Of a DNA stretch of 64,000 nt, positions 8,481 through 16,452 are shown one piece after another. Origin of the DNA: Streptomyces sp. NBC_01591 (GTDB taxonomy: Bacteria; Actinomycetota; Actinomycetes; Streptomycetales; Streptomycetaceae). Under the pieces are notes generated by a model. The model ran no database searches, was not told the DNA's origin, and saw nothing but the letters and a program-made list of their open reading frames with translations. The stretch is from contig NZ_CP109328.1 in assembly GCF_035918155.1 (NCBI RefSeq), positions 310,001 through 374,000 of the forward strand, in the 5' to 3' direction. The position numbers and the translations under genes are program-made. How positions within the stretch are numbered: position 1 is the stretch's first letter; every line of letters starts with the position of its first letter.

Positions 8481-9731
8481 ATGACGACACCCGACACAAG
8501 GGGCGACCGAGAGAAGGTCGTCTCGAAGCTGCCCTCCTGGCTCCGCCAGGAACTCAAGGTCCGCGCCGTTCAACACGGCATCGACATGCAGGACGCCGTC
8601 GAAGCCGGCATCACGACATGGCGCGGTCTCGGTTCCAACCTCTCCCCCATCGACACTTCTGGGGCGGAGTCCTTTGCTACGTTCCTGCCCTCCCAGCTGT
8701 GGACCGGATTCCGCTCGGACTGCAAGCGCCGCGGGGTTTCCCTCATCCAGGGCCTGGCCCAGTCCGTACGGGTCTGGCTGGACAGCCATCCCGCTCCCGC
8801 GGTGAAGCGCCCCGACATCGTCCGACGCGTCGTCATCTGCAATCAGAAGGGCGGGGTCGGCAAGACCGCCGTCACCGCCGGAACCGGCGAAGCTCTCGCG
8901 GAAGACCCCACCGCCCTGGTGCCGGTCCGTGTCTCCAAGCACTTCGCCGCACTCCTCGAAGAGGACGAGGAGGCTGCCAATGATCCGCTCGCTCTGGAGG
9001 ATCTGCCGGGGCTCGGACAGCGCGTCCTGCTCGTCGACTTCGACCCTCAGGGGCATCTCACCAAACAGCTTGGCCATGCTCCCCTGCCGATGGACGGGGA
9101 CTCCCTCACCAATCACATGGCCGGTGACGGCAAGAGTTCGCTGAGCGATCTCATCGTGTCGATCGACGAGGACCGGTTCGGTGGGCGTCTGCATCTGCTG
9201 CCCGCGTGCACCGACGCCTTTCTTCTCGACGTACGTCTCGCATCCGTCCGTGCCCGCGAGTCCGCTCTTGAGCGAGCCCTTGCTGCGGTCGAGCCCGACT
9301 ACGACGTCATCCTGATCGACTGCCCGCCCAGCCTCGGGCTCAGCATGGACGCCGCCACCTACTACGGGCGCCGCCGTCCGCAGGAAGTGCCGGGCAACTC
9401 CGGCGTTCTCATCGTTGTCCAAGCCGAGGACAGCAGTGCCGACGCCTACGAACTGCTCACCTCCCAGATCGAGGACATGCGCAATGACCTTGCTCTCGAC
9501 GTCGACTACCTCGGCCTGGTCGTCAACCACTACGACGCTCGCCGCGGCTACATCGCCACATCCTCGCTCCAGTCCTGGATGGCCATAAAGGATCCGCGTG
9601 TCGTAGGCGTCATCGGAGATCTCAAGGAGCAGAAGGAAGCCGTCCGCGCCAAGCGACCGCTGCTTGCCTACGCACCCCGCTGCGAACAGTCCGTCGCCCT
9701 CCGCGCCCTCGCCCGGGAGATCAGCAAGTGA
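8481..9731 (+). CDS. parA: ParA-family partition ATPase with N-terminal ribbon-helix-helix-like extension
   Basis: A 416-residue Walker ATPase that moves or positions plasmid copies with ParB. The deviant Walker A motif KGGVGKT is at about 123-129, RVLLVDFDPQGHLTKQLG is the second motif, and VILIDCPPSLG is Walker B. Unusually, the first 105 residues hold two similar segments of ribbon-helix-helix character: KLPSWLRQELKVRAVQHGID (about 16-35) and FLPSQLWTGFRSDCKRRGVS (about 68-87). These probably bind the palindrome upstream and autoregulate the operon. The stop overlaps the parB GTG start (GTGA). Confidence 0.93.
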   Translation: MTTPDTRGDREKVVSKLPSWLRQELKVRAVQHGIDMQDAVEAGITTWRGLGSNLSPIDTSGAESFATFLPSQLWTGFRSDCKRRGVSLIQGLAQSVRVWLDSHPAPAVKRPDIVRRVVICNQKGGVGKTAVTAGTGEALAEDPTALVPVRVSKHFAALLEEDEEAANDPLALEDLPGLGQRVLLVDFDPQGHLTKQLGHAPLPMDGDSLTNHMAGDGKSSLSDLIVSIDEDRFGGRLHLLPACTDAFLLDVRLASVRARESALERALAAVEPDYDVILIDCPPSLGLSMDAATYYGRRRPQEVPGNSGVLIVVQAEDSSADAYELLTSQIEDMRNDLALDVDYLGLVVNHYDARRGYIATSSLQSWMAIKDPRVVGVIGDLKEQKEAVRAKRPLLAYAPRCEQSVALRALAREISK

Positions 9732-10996
9732 GTAAGGCCAAGAACCTCGGAGCCGGTGCCTCCTTCGCACAGGCCCGACCCATCAGCGCCCGCCGGGCCG
9801 CGATCGGTGCTGCTACGGGAGTACCAACGGCCGGCGTACCCGACCCGACCGAGCTCGCTCTGAACCTCATCAGCCAGAATCCCGACAACCCCCGCGAGGA
9901 GCTCCGCGATCTCCAGGGGCTGGCGGAGAGCATTGCGGAGATCGGCCTCGTCAACGCTGTCACGGTGGCCTCCATCGAGGCCTATCTGGCAGAGCGGCCG
10001 CACCGTGCGGCTGACCTCGACGAGGGCACCCGGTACATCGTTGTCGACGGCCACCGCCGCCTTGCCGCAGCACGTCTCGCCGGAGCCGCAACGATTCGCG
10101 TCAGCGTCGACAACGCCCTGGTCTCCACCGACCAGGCGCTTCTCGAAGCGGCCTTCGTCGCCAACGTCCACCGTGACGACATGAATCCCCTGGAGCAGGC
10201 CCAGGCGCTTCGCACGCTGGTCGACTTCTATGGCTCTCAGACCAAGGCCGCCAAGAGGCTCGGCATTGCCCAGTCGACCATCTCGTCAAAGCTCTCCGTT
10301 CTGGACCTCGATCCTCAACTGCAGGCGGACCTGGTGGAGGGGCGCCGCAAGATCGAGCACGTACGGAATCTCTCCAAGCTGCCGCCCGACGAGCAGCGTC
10401 AGCAGGCGGACGCGCGGGCCGCCGCGGGTGATCAGAGGCGTTCGGCGGTGCGTGAACTATCACGGCGTGATAGCCCGGCGGGCGAGGGAGTGGCGGAGAT
10501 CGAGGCCGGCGCCGACGCTTCCGATGGCCCGGATGCTCCGGGCAGCTCGGGGGAGCAGCGCACGGGGGCATCACGGCGTGATAATCCGGGGGAGCGGCAG
10601 GCTGGGCTATCACGGCGTGATAACTCGGAGGAGCAGCAGGCAGAACTATCACGGCGTGATAACTCGGGGGAGCGGCAGGCTGGGCTATCACGCCGTGATA
10701 GCCCAGGGGAGGGCCAAGCCGAGCTATCACGGCGTGATAGCCCCGGGGCTCCGGAATCGGTATCGCCTACGCACGAGGAAGTGCCCGGGCAGCGGTCGGA
10801 GCACGCCGAGCGTCAGGTGGCACCGACACAGCTTGCCCCGGGGGAGTCGGGCATCGTCGCCCTCGGGAAAGTCACCAAGATGCCCTGGCACGACGGCCAT
10901 CAGGTTGCCGATCTCGTGCTGAGGAAGATGGACGAAGCGCAGCGAAAGATCCTCGTCGACAGGATCCTCGCCGAGGACACCAACTCGGTTCGGTGA
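9728..10996 (+). CDS. parB: ParB-family partition protein with parS-like DNA sites built into its gene
   Basis: A 422-residue centromere-binding protein. The ParB/Srx-type N-domain includes IVVDGHRRLAAARLAG and FVANVHRDDMNPLEQAQALR; the helix-turn-helix reads TKAAKRLGIAQSTISSKLSV at about 173-192. From about residue 243 to 340 the protein becomes a low-complexity linker with six repeats of (L/A)SRRD(S/N), each encoded by a copy of the CTATCACGGCGTGATAG palindrome in the same frame. A conserved C-terminal segment follows (WHDGHQVADLVLRKMDEAQR), probably for dimerisation. Start GTG 9728 overlaps the parA stop. Confidence 0.93.
   Translation: MSKAKNLGAGASFAQARPISARRAAIGAATGVPTAGVPDPTELALNLISQNPDNPREELRDLQGLAESIAEIGLVNAVTVASIEAYLAERPHRAADLDEGTRYIVVDGHRRLAAARLAGAATIRVSVDNALVSTDQALLEAAFVANVHRDDMNPLEQAQALRTLVDFYGSQTKAAKRLGIAQSTISSKLSVLDLDPQLQADLVEGRRKIEHVRNLSKLPPDEQRQQADARAAAGDQRRSAVRELSRRDSPAGEGVAEIEAGADASDGPDAPGSSGEQRTGASRRDNPGERQAGLSRRDNSEEQQAELSRRDNSGERQAGLSRRDSPGEGQAELSRRDSPGAPESVSPTHEEVPGQRSEHAERQVAPTQLAPGESGIVALGKVTKMPWHDGHQVADLVLRKMDEAQRKILVDRILAEDTNSVR
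10457..10740. repeat. Six palindromic parS-like sites inside the parB coding sequence
   Basis: Sites at 10457-10473, 10568-10584, 10607-10623, 10646-10662, 10685-10701 and 10724-10740 match CTATCACG-N-CGTGATAG; the second has mismatches at its outer bases. The last four are exactly 39 bp apart. All lie in one reading frame, encoding SRRD repeats, and share the core of the palindrome at 8375-8413. Confidence 0.85.
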
Positions 10997-11694
10997 ATGG
11001 CCCGATGAGTTCGGGGGCGGGGGTCGGGGGCGGGGGTCGGGGGACTGGCATTGGTCCCCCGACCCTGCCCGATCCTGCCCGGTGTCGCGGTGAGACCCGG
11101 AACTGCTGGGCGCCGCAGGGGAGTTGGCTGCCTGTGCGACGGAACTCCGGTTCTCGGCCCGCAGGTTTGTGTCCTTCGGTGGGCGCGATTGGCGGGTATG
11201 CGCTGGTGGGAGCGGTTGTGATGGGGAAGCCGCTTGAGCCTGGATCCAAACGGACTTGAGCGGTTCGCGCAGTGGGGGAGCGGGCTCAGCGACTGAATGT
11301 GAGCGACTGAATGAGTGTTGGGTCGCTTCCATCGCAGACGTAAAACCGCAGGTCAGAGGCGCTTGTAGGGGAGAACAGCGACTGAAGCGACTCAAGTTTC
11401 AGGTATATGGAGACATTCATGCGTGTGCGTGTGAGCGCGTGCATGCGTCATATATAGCGAACTTGAGTCGCTTCAGTCGCTGTTTTGTGTTGCATACGCC
11501 TCTGACCTGGTGTTCTGTGTGCCTGTTGGCCAGCGACTGAGCGGCCGTCAGCCTCTGGGTACTCAGTTGCTCGGTCGCTGGGGCGCCTTGCAGATGCGTA
11601 CACCTGTTCTGCCCCATGTGCCTCTCCTCTCCCTCAGATTTCGCTAATCTGATTTTGGGAGTTGAGTCGCTTCAGTCGCTGATGGGGGAAGTGA
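10997..11694. other. Iteron-rich non-coding region, putative replication origin 2
   Basis: About 700 bp without a gene between parB and prim-pol copy 2. It opens with five G5 runs (11013-11043) and then carries AGCGACTGAA iterons at 11288-11297, 11302-11311, 11377-11396 (double), 11462-11481 (double, inverted), 11532-11541 and 11662-11680 (double, inverted). The box GTAAAACCGCAGGTCAGAGG is at 11340-11359, and an inverted variant is at 11498-11517. Layout and length mirror 1648-2343, but the iteron word differs by one or two bases. Origin function is inferred. Confidence 0.7.
11377..11481. repeat. 20-bp inverted repeat made of double GCGACT iterons
   Basis: AGCGACTGAAGCGACTCAAG at 11377-11396 is repeated as an exact reverse complement at 11462-11481. 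The 65-bp spacer contains alternating purine/pyrimidine tracts (TGCGTGTGCGTGTG and GCGCGTGCATGCG). A third inverted copy, lacking only the last bases, ends 15 bp before the prim-pol start at 11695. Confidence 0.85.
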
Positions 11695-12807
11695 ATGGCA
11701 GCTGAGCTGCAGGTTTCGCGCAGCGACCCACGGCAGTTCGTGAGATCTGCATCGGTCGCTTCGCAGCCTCTGACAACTGCCTCCTGGTGTGCGCGCCAGG
11801 GGTGGCCGGTTCATCCTCTTGCTCCGGGCCGTAAAACGCCTGTGGGTAACTGTGAGGTGTGCCGTGTCCAGGGTCATGCCCGAGGGGGGTGCGACTGTAT
11901 TCGTGAGGGCCGCTGGTGTCATGGGTTTCATGCGGCCACGCTTGATTTCGACCGGATCCAGCAGTGGTGGGGTTCCCGCCCCGATCTCGGGGTGGGCGTT
12001 GCTACCGGTCCTGCCGGCCTCGTTGTCATCGACATCGACGCGCATGCGTGTGAACTCCCTGACCGGGACCGGCTGCTGCCGGGTGTCGGGATCTCCGCCG
12101 GGGTCGACCTGACCGGGCTGGCCAATGGCTTTCACACGCTGGGTGTGCTGGCCGCCCTGCGGGGCGCGGCCAGCCCGGCGGACGACGAGTCGACGCTGCG
12201 TGTCCGTACACCGTCCGGGGGGCTCCACGTGTGGTACCGCAACGACGGCGGGCACCGGTGGCAGTGCTCCTCCGGATCGGGCGGCGGTCGCGCCCTCGCC
12301 TGGCAGGTCGACGTCCGGGCGCACGGCGGGTACATCGTGGCGCCCGGGACCGTGACCCCCGCGGGTGTCTACCGGCCCGTGGGAGCCGTGCGGGTGCCCG
12401 CTCCGCTGCCCGCCTGGCTGGCCAGGGAGTTGGAGCGCACCGGGCATCTGCCGTCCGCTTTCGTGCCGGGAACCCGGCCCGTGCCGCCCCGTGCCCGGCA
12501 GGCGGTTCTCGCGGCCGGTGGCGGACGTGGTGCGGGGGAGCGGGTACTGACGGGCGTTCTCGCCGAGGTCTCCGCGTGCGCGGCTGTACCCGAAGGCGCC
12601 GCGTTCTCCGAGAAGTTGAACCGGGCCGCGTACACCGCCGGTGGTCTGGTCGCAGCGGGGCATGTCACCGAGGCCGAGGCCACGCGTGCGTTGCAGAATG
12701 CGGCCGAGCAGGCCCGCCCGGGGCAGCAACGGCGTTGTCTGGCCATCATCCGGGGCGGGCTGAACGCAGGTCTGGCACGCCCGCTGTCCCTCGGGGGGCG
12801 TGTGTGA
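11695..12807 (+). CDS. Bifunctional DNA primase/polymerase (prim-pol) domain protein, copy 2
   Basis: A 370-residue replication primase. Motifs match copy 1: WPVHPLAPGRKTP, a Cys-rich stretch (CEVCRVQGHARGGCDC), the metal-binding VVIDIDAH, RTPSGGLHVWYR, and GGYIVAPGT. The ATG at 11695 follows GGGGGAAG and lies right after the iterons. The gene overlaps the helicase downstream by 4 bases (GTGA). Together with that helicase it is the likely initiation module of this replicon. Divergence from copy 1 is large enough that the two are old paralogues or come from two plasmids that fused. Confidence 0.9.
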   Translation: MAAELQVSRSDPRQFVRSASVASQPLTTASWCARQGWPVHPLAPGRKTPVGNCEVCRVQGHARGGCDCIREGRWCHGFHAATLDFDRIQQWWGSRPDLGVGVATGPAGLVVIDIDAHACELPDRDRLLPGVGISAGVDLTGLANGFHTLGVLAALRGAASPADDESTLRVRTPSGGLHVWYRNDGGHRWQCSSGSGGGRALAWQVDVRAHGGYIVAPGTVTPAGVYRPVGAVRVPAPLPAWLARELERTGHLPSAFVPGTRPVPPRARQAVLAAGGGRGAGERVLTGVLAEVSACAAVPEGAAFSEKLNRAAYTAGGLVAAGHVTEAEATRALQNAAEQARPGQQRRCLAIIRGGLNAGLARPLSLGGRV

Positions 12808-14336
12808 GTGTGGACGAGGAGAGAGTCCTGTCCGCCTTCGACGTCCAGGCCGTGGCCGCGCAGATCCTTGCGCAGCCCGTCCCGGCGCCCCGGCAGAGCG
12901 AGGAGTCCGCGCGGTACACCGCCACTGCCGCACCGGAGGGGGACGGGGAGGCGACGGCGGACGGGCTGCTGCCCGACACGTTGACCGACCGCGGAAACGC
13001 CAAGTTGTTCGTCAAGCTCTACTGCAACGACTACCGGCACGTTCCTGGGATCGGCTGGTACCGGTGGGACGGCACCCGGTGGCAGATCGACGAGGACGAC
13101 ACCGTGATGTGGTCGGCGGGCGATCTGGCGGAGTCCATTGCCACCACCGATCCGCGGGGCGTCTACACCCCGGCCGCGTTGCAGCAGCACCGCCGCCGCA
13201 CGCTGAGCACCAGCGGGATGAATGCGATGCTGACGCAGGCGAAGTCGGCCCCGGGAATGGTGCTCAACGCGGCGCGGCTGGACGCGGATCCGTACGCGCT
13301 GTGCACGCCCGCGGGCGTTGTCGACCTGCGCACCGGGCGCATCCGCCCCGCCGAGCCCACGAAGGACTTCCACTCCCGTTCCACCTCGGCCGCGCCGGAG
13401 CCGATGCCGACGCCGCGCTGGAACCGCTTCCTGACGGACACCTTCGGCGAGGGGCCGGACGGTGCGGAGATGATCGACTTCCTTCAGCTGCTGCTCGGCT
13501 ACTCCGTCACCGGGGATGTCGGCGCCCAGGTCATGCCGTTCCTGTTCGGCTCCGGGAAGAACGGCAAGTCCGTACTGCTGGACGTCCTGATGAAGCTTCT
13601 CGGGGACTACGCGGACGCGGCGCCTCCCGGGTTCCTGATGTCGCGTCCGTACGAGGGCCATCCCACCGATTTGGCCGAACTGCACGGCCGGCGTGTGATC
13701 GTGTGCAGCGAAGTCAAGCCGGGGGACCGTTTCGACGAGGCCCGCGTCAAGCTGCTGACGGGTGGCGACCGGATCAAGGCACGCCGGATGCGGCAGGACT
13801 TCTTCAGCTTCGAGCCGACGCACAAGATGTGGCTGCTCGGTAACCACCGGCCCGAAGTGGGCACGGGTGGCTTCGCGTTCTGGCGGCGTATGCGGCTGAT
13901 TCCGTTCGAGCGGGTCGTCTCCGACGACCGCAAGATCGACAACCTGGCGGACATCCTCGTCACCCAGGAGGGTCCGGGCATCCTCAACTGGCTCATCGGC
14001 GGTGCCCGTCGCTACCTCGGGGGAGACAAGGACCTCTCAGGCCCCGAGCGCGTCCGCATCGCGACCACGGCGTATGCCGAGACCGAGGACCACACCGGAC
14101 GCTTCGTCCACGAGACCTGTCGGCTTGAGGCCGATCTGCGCGCAGAGCAGTCGCAGCTCTACGCGACCTACAGGAGCTGGTGCCAGAATGAGGGAGCTCC
14201 GGCGATCTCATCCCGGGCCTTCGCGGCACGTGTCCGCGAGGTGGTGGGATTGGCGTCACCGAAGGAAATGATCCTTTCCAACCAGCGCAAGTACTACCCG
14301 GGCATCGGCCTGCTCGCGGACGAGGAGACAGTATGA
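12804..14336 (+). CDS. D5/P4-type primase-helicase (SF3 ATPase), copy 2
   Basis: A 510-residue protein. An N-terminal D5_N-like region (about 60-240) precedes the SF3 helicase core: Walker A GSGKNGKS at about 249-256, a Walker B-like segment RRVIVCSEV, and the sensor region LLGNHRPEV followed by FWRRMRLIPFE. It should unwind origin DNA as a hexamer and work with the prim-pol protein encoded just upstream. Start GTG 12804 overlaps the upstream stop; an open frame continues further 5' but has no coding support. The next gene overlaps its stop by 4 bases, so three proteins come from one operon. Confidence 0.92.
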   Translation: MSVDEERVLSAFDVQAVAAQILAQPVPAPRQSEESARYTATAAPEGDGEATADGLLPDTLTDRGNAKLFVKLYCNDYRHVPGIGWYRWDGTRWQIDEDDTVMWSAGDLAESIATTDPRGVYTPAALQQHRRRTLSTSGMNAMLTQAKSAPGMVLNAARLDADPYALCTPAGVVDLRTGRIRPAEPTKDFHSRSTSAAPEPMPTPRWNRFLTDTFGEGPDGAEMIDFLQLLLGYSVTGDVGAQVMPFLFGSGKNGKSVLLDVLMKLLGDYADAAPPGFLMSRPYEGHPTDLAELHGRRVIVCSEVKPGDRFDEARVKLLTGGDRIKARRMRQDFFSFEPTHKMWLLGNHRPEVGTGGFAFWRRMRLIPFERVVSDDRKIDNLADILVTQEGPGILNWLIGGARRYLGGDKDLSGPERVRIATTAYAETEDHTGRFVHETCRLEADLRAEQSQLYATYRSWCQNEGAPAISSRAFAARVREVVGLASPKEMILSNQRKYYPGIGLLADEETV

Positions 14337-14722
14337 GTGCCCTCATCGCAGAGGACGAGATCGTCGACGAAATGGACCTCGTCTGGCTCGAGGACATCAG
14401 TCGGCTCGACTATGTCCGTCAGAGCCTGGACCGGTTGCCCACCCGACGCGGTAGACCCGCTTACCACCGCGACGGCCGGATGGTCGGGTACGCCCTCCTG
14501 GGGCCGAAGGCCAAGCCGTCCCGCTCCTCGGGCACGTTCAGGCGACGGGTGTTCTGGCTGCTTCCGCACGACCGGGACACCGAGCCCGACGGGCTGTACG
14601 CCAGGGGAGCGCCGGCGGAGGCCGTGGATGTGCGGACGCTGGCGCCGGGCAGCAAGGGGCACAAGACCGAGCGCTCGGAGGGCGGACCGATGTCGTCCGC
14701 GACTCGGGAGCTGCAGCCATAG
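14333..14722 (+). CDS. Hypothetical protein, third gene of the replication operon
   Basis: A 129-residue protein not recognised. It begins with an acidic helix-forming stretch (ALIAEDEIVDEMDLVWLEDI) and then a basic region (PTRRGRPAYHRDGRMVGYAL, later FRRRVFWLLPHDRD). The ATG at 14333 overlaps the helicase stop (ATGA), which implies translational coupling and a replication-linked role. No membrane segment or signal peptide is visible. Confidence 0.7.
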   Translation: MSALIAEDEIVDEMDLVWLEDISRLDYVRQSLDRLPTRRGRPAYHRDGRMVGYALLGPKAKPSRSSGTFRRRVFWLLPHDRDTEPDGLYARGAPAEAVDVRTLAPGSKGHKTERSEGGPMSSATRELQP

Positions 14723-14838
14723 TCTCAACCTCAGCCTGAGCTTCAGCTGTAGCTTCCGTACCAGTGCCGGTGTCGTTGCCACTGCCGGGCAGCGGCGTGC
14801 GCGGGACCGGCAGCTTGTCTTCCTCGGTAGATGGATTA

Positions 14839-14862
14839 GAAACAGTCCGTCCGGTATATTTC
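14839..14862. promoter_or_regulatory. ARE-like operator upstream of the FAD hydroxylase
   Basis: GAAACAGTCCGTCCGGTAT continues as ATTTC and resembles autoregulatory elements bound by gamma-butyrolactone receptors, which have AAAC-type and GGTATNTTT-type ends. It lies 38 bp upstream of the GTG at 14900. Binding by the nearby receptor proteins is inferred. Confidence 0.6.
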
Positions 14863-14899
14863 CATCAGCGATGGACTGCAGCCAGGGGGAGGTGTCGCT

Positions 14900-16426
14900 G
14901 TGCAGGGGGAGCGCTCGGTACGGGCACAGGTCGTGGTGGTCGGTGGGGGCCCCGTCGGCATGCTCGTCGCCGCCGAACTGGCCGGGTACGGGGTCGACAC
15001 CGTGCTCCTGGAGTGCCGGGCCGATGTGTCCGAGCAGCCCAAAGCAACCACGCTGCACGCCCGGGCGGTGCAGACCCTGGCCCGTCGCGGTCACCTGCCG
15101 GGGCAGGGGTATCCGTACACCGACGGCGCGGCAGACAGTACTTTCCACTTCGCGGGCCTGCCCGGACTGGTCATCACGGCTCCCGCGCGGGAACCCGAGC
15201 CGATCCTCAAGTGCCCCCAGGCGGAGCTGGAGCGGCACTTCGAGGAGCGGGGGCGGGCGGCCGGCGTACGGATCCTGCGCGAGCACCGGGTGACCGAGGT
15301 CGTCCAGGAGGACGGCGGGGTACGGGTCACGGCCGATGGACCGCAGGGGACCGCGGTCTGCTTCGCCGAGTACGTGGTGGGGGCGGACGGAGCCCGCAGC
15401 ACGGTCCGCGACCAGGCGGGCATCGCCTCCGACACCCATCCGGCGACGGTGTCCGCGCTCATGGGAACCGTCACGCTCGCGCAGCCGGACGCGCTCACCA
15501 AGGGCTGGCACCGCACCCCGCGAGGCTGGATCGTGGCCAAGCGCGATGCGGAGGGCAGGACACACATCCGGACGCTGAACTGCACCGGTGCTCACGCGGA
15601 CCGGCAGCTGCCGCCCACTCTGGAGGAGCTGCACCAGGAGGTGTCCTGGATCGCCGGCCGGGACATCGCGATGGACGAACCGCGCTGGCTCAGCAGATTC
15701 AGCGACTTCGCGCGGCTGGCCCGGACCTACCGCGCGGGGCGGATTTTCCTGGTGGGGGACGCGGCGCATGTGCACTTCCCGATCGGTGGACAGGGCCTCA
15801 GCACCGGGGTGCTCGACGCCCTGAACCTGGGCTGGAAGCTGGCGCTGGCGCTGGCGGTGCACGGATCGGCGGACGCCGGTCTGCTCGACACCTATGACGT
15901 GGAGCGCCGTCCCGTCGCCCGGCAGGTCATCGACCACACCCAGGCTCAGCTCGCCCTGATGCGGCCAGGGCCCGAACTCGACGCACTGCGCAGGGTGTTC
16001 ACCGGGATTCTGTCGGCGGACCGCGAGCACGGGCACCTGGGCGACCTGATCAGCGCACAGGACACGGTGCTCCCGGACCACACCGATGTTTCCTGCCGGG
16101 CAACGGGAACGTTTCTCCGTAACGCGGTACTCAGCACGGCAGACGGCGAGACAGATGTGATCGGGCTGCTGCACGAAGGCAGGCCGCTGCTGCTGCTCTT
16201 CGGCGAGGGAGACAGCGGCCACCGGGAGGCGGCACGGGAGTGGGAGGGGATCCTGAACGTGGTCCGCGCCCGGCCCACCGCCGAGGTGCCGCACGACGCG
16301 CTGCTGGTGCGGCCCGACGGTTACATCGCCTGGGCGCCGGGCGGCCGTGACCTGACGGAGGTGCTGTCGGCCTACTTCGTCAAGGGCGTCGTTCCCAAGG
16401 GCGTCGTTCCTGCGGGGCATCCTTGA
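14900..16426 (+). CDS. FAD-dependent aromatic hydroxylase, PgaE/RdmE type
   Basis: A 508-residue flavoprotein monooxygenase of the kind that hydroxylates aromatic polyketides. The Rossmann FAD motif VVVGGGPVGMLVAAEL is at about 12-27, the DG motif VVGADGARSTVR is mid-protein, and the GD motif GDAAHVHFPIGGQGLSTGV is followed by DALNLGWKLA. The C-terminal 130 residues form the thioredoxin-like domain usual in this group. The GTG at 14900 follows GGGGAGGTG. An ARE-like site precedes it and a butyrolactone receptor gene converges on it. No intact polyketide synthase is nearby, only a ketosynthase fragment near 20.8 kb, so its substrate may no longer be made here. Confidence 0.9.
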   Translation: MQGERSVRAQVVVVGGGPVGMLVAAELAGYGVDTVLLECRADVSEQPKATTLHARAVQTLARRGHLPGQGYPYTDGAADSTFHFAGLPGLVITAPAREPEPILKCPQAELERHFEERGRAAGVRILREHRVTEVVQEDGGVRVTADGPQGTAVCFAEYVVGADGARSTVRDQAGIASDTHPATVSALMGTVTLAQPDALTKGWHRTPRGWIVAKRDAEGRTHIRTLNCTGAHADRQLPPTLEELHQEVSWIAGRDIAMDEPRWLSRFSDFARLARTYRAGRIFLVGDAAHVHFPIGGQGLSTGVLDALNLGWKLALALAVHGSADAGLLDTYDVERRPVARQVIDHTQAQLALMRPGPELDALRRVFTGILSADREHGHLGDLISAQDTVLPDHTDVSCRATGTFLRNAVLSTADGETDVIGLLHEGRPLLLLFGEGDSGHREAAREWEGILNVVRARPTAEVPHDALLVRPDGYIAWAPGGRDLTEVLSAYFVKGVVPKGVVPAGHP

Positions 16427-16452
16427 AGGTGCACCGCAGGAACGACCGGCGC

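Noticed and set aside
8012..8557. 181-codon minus-strand frame across the parA promoter
   Set aside because: It reads through the 39-bp palindrome and the parA start, has no similarity I recognise, and is not in an operon.
10457..10740. CRISPR-like array (regular repeats about 39 bp apart)
   Set aside because: Repeats are palindromes within an intact parB frame, the spacers are similar to each other, and there are no cas genes.
14294..16420. A 708-codon minus-strand open frame
   Set aside because: It is antisense to the FAD hydroxylase and the 129-residue gene, with no domain and poor codon bias.
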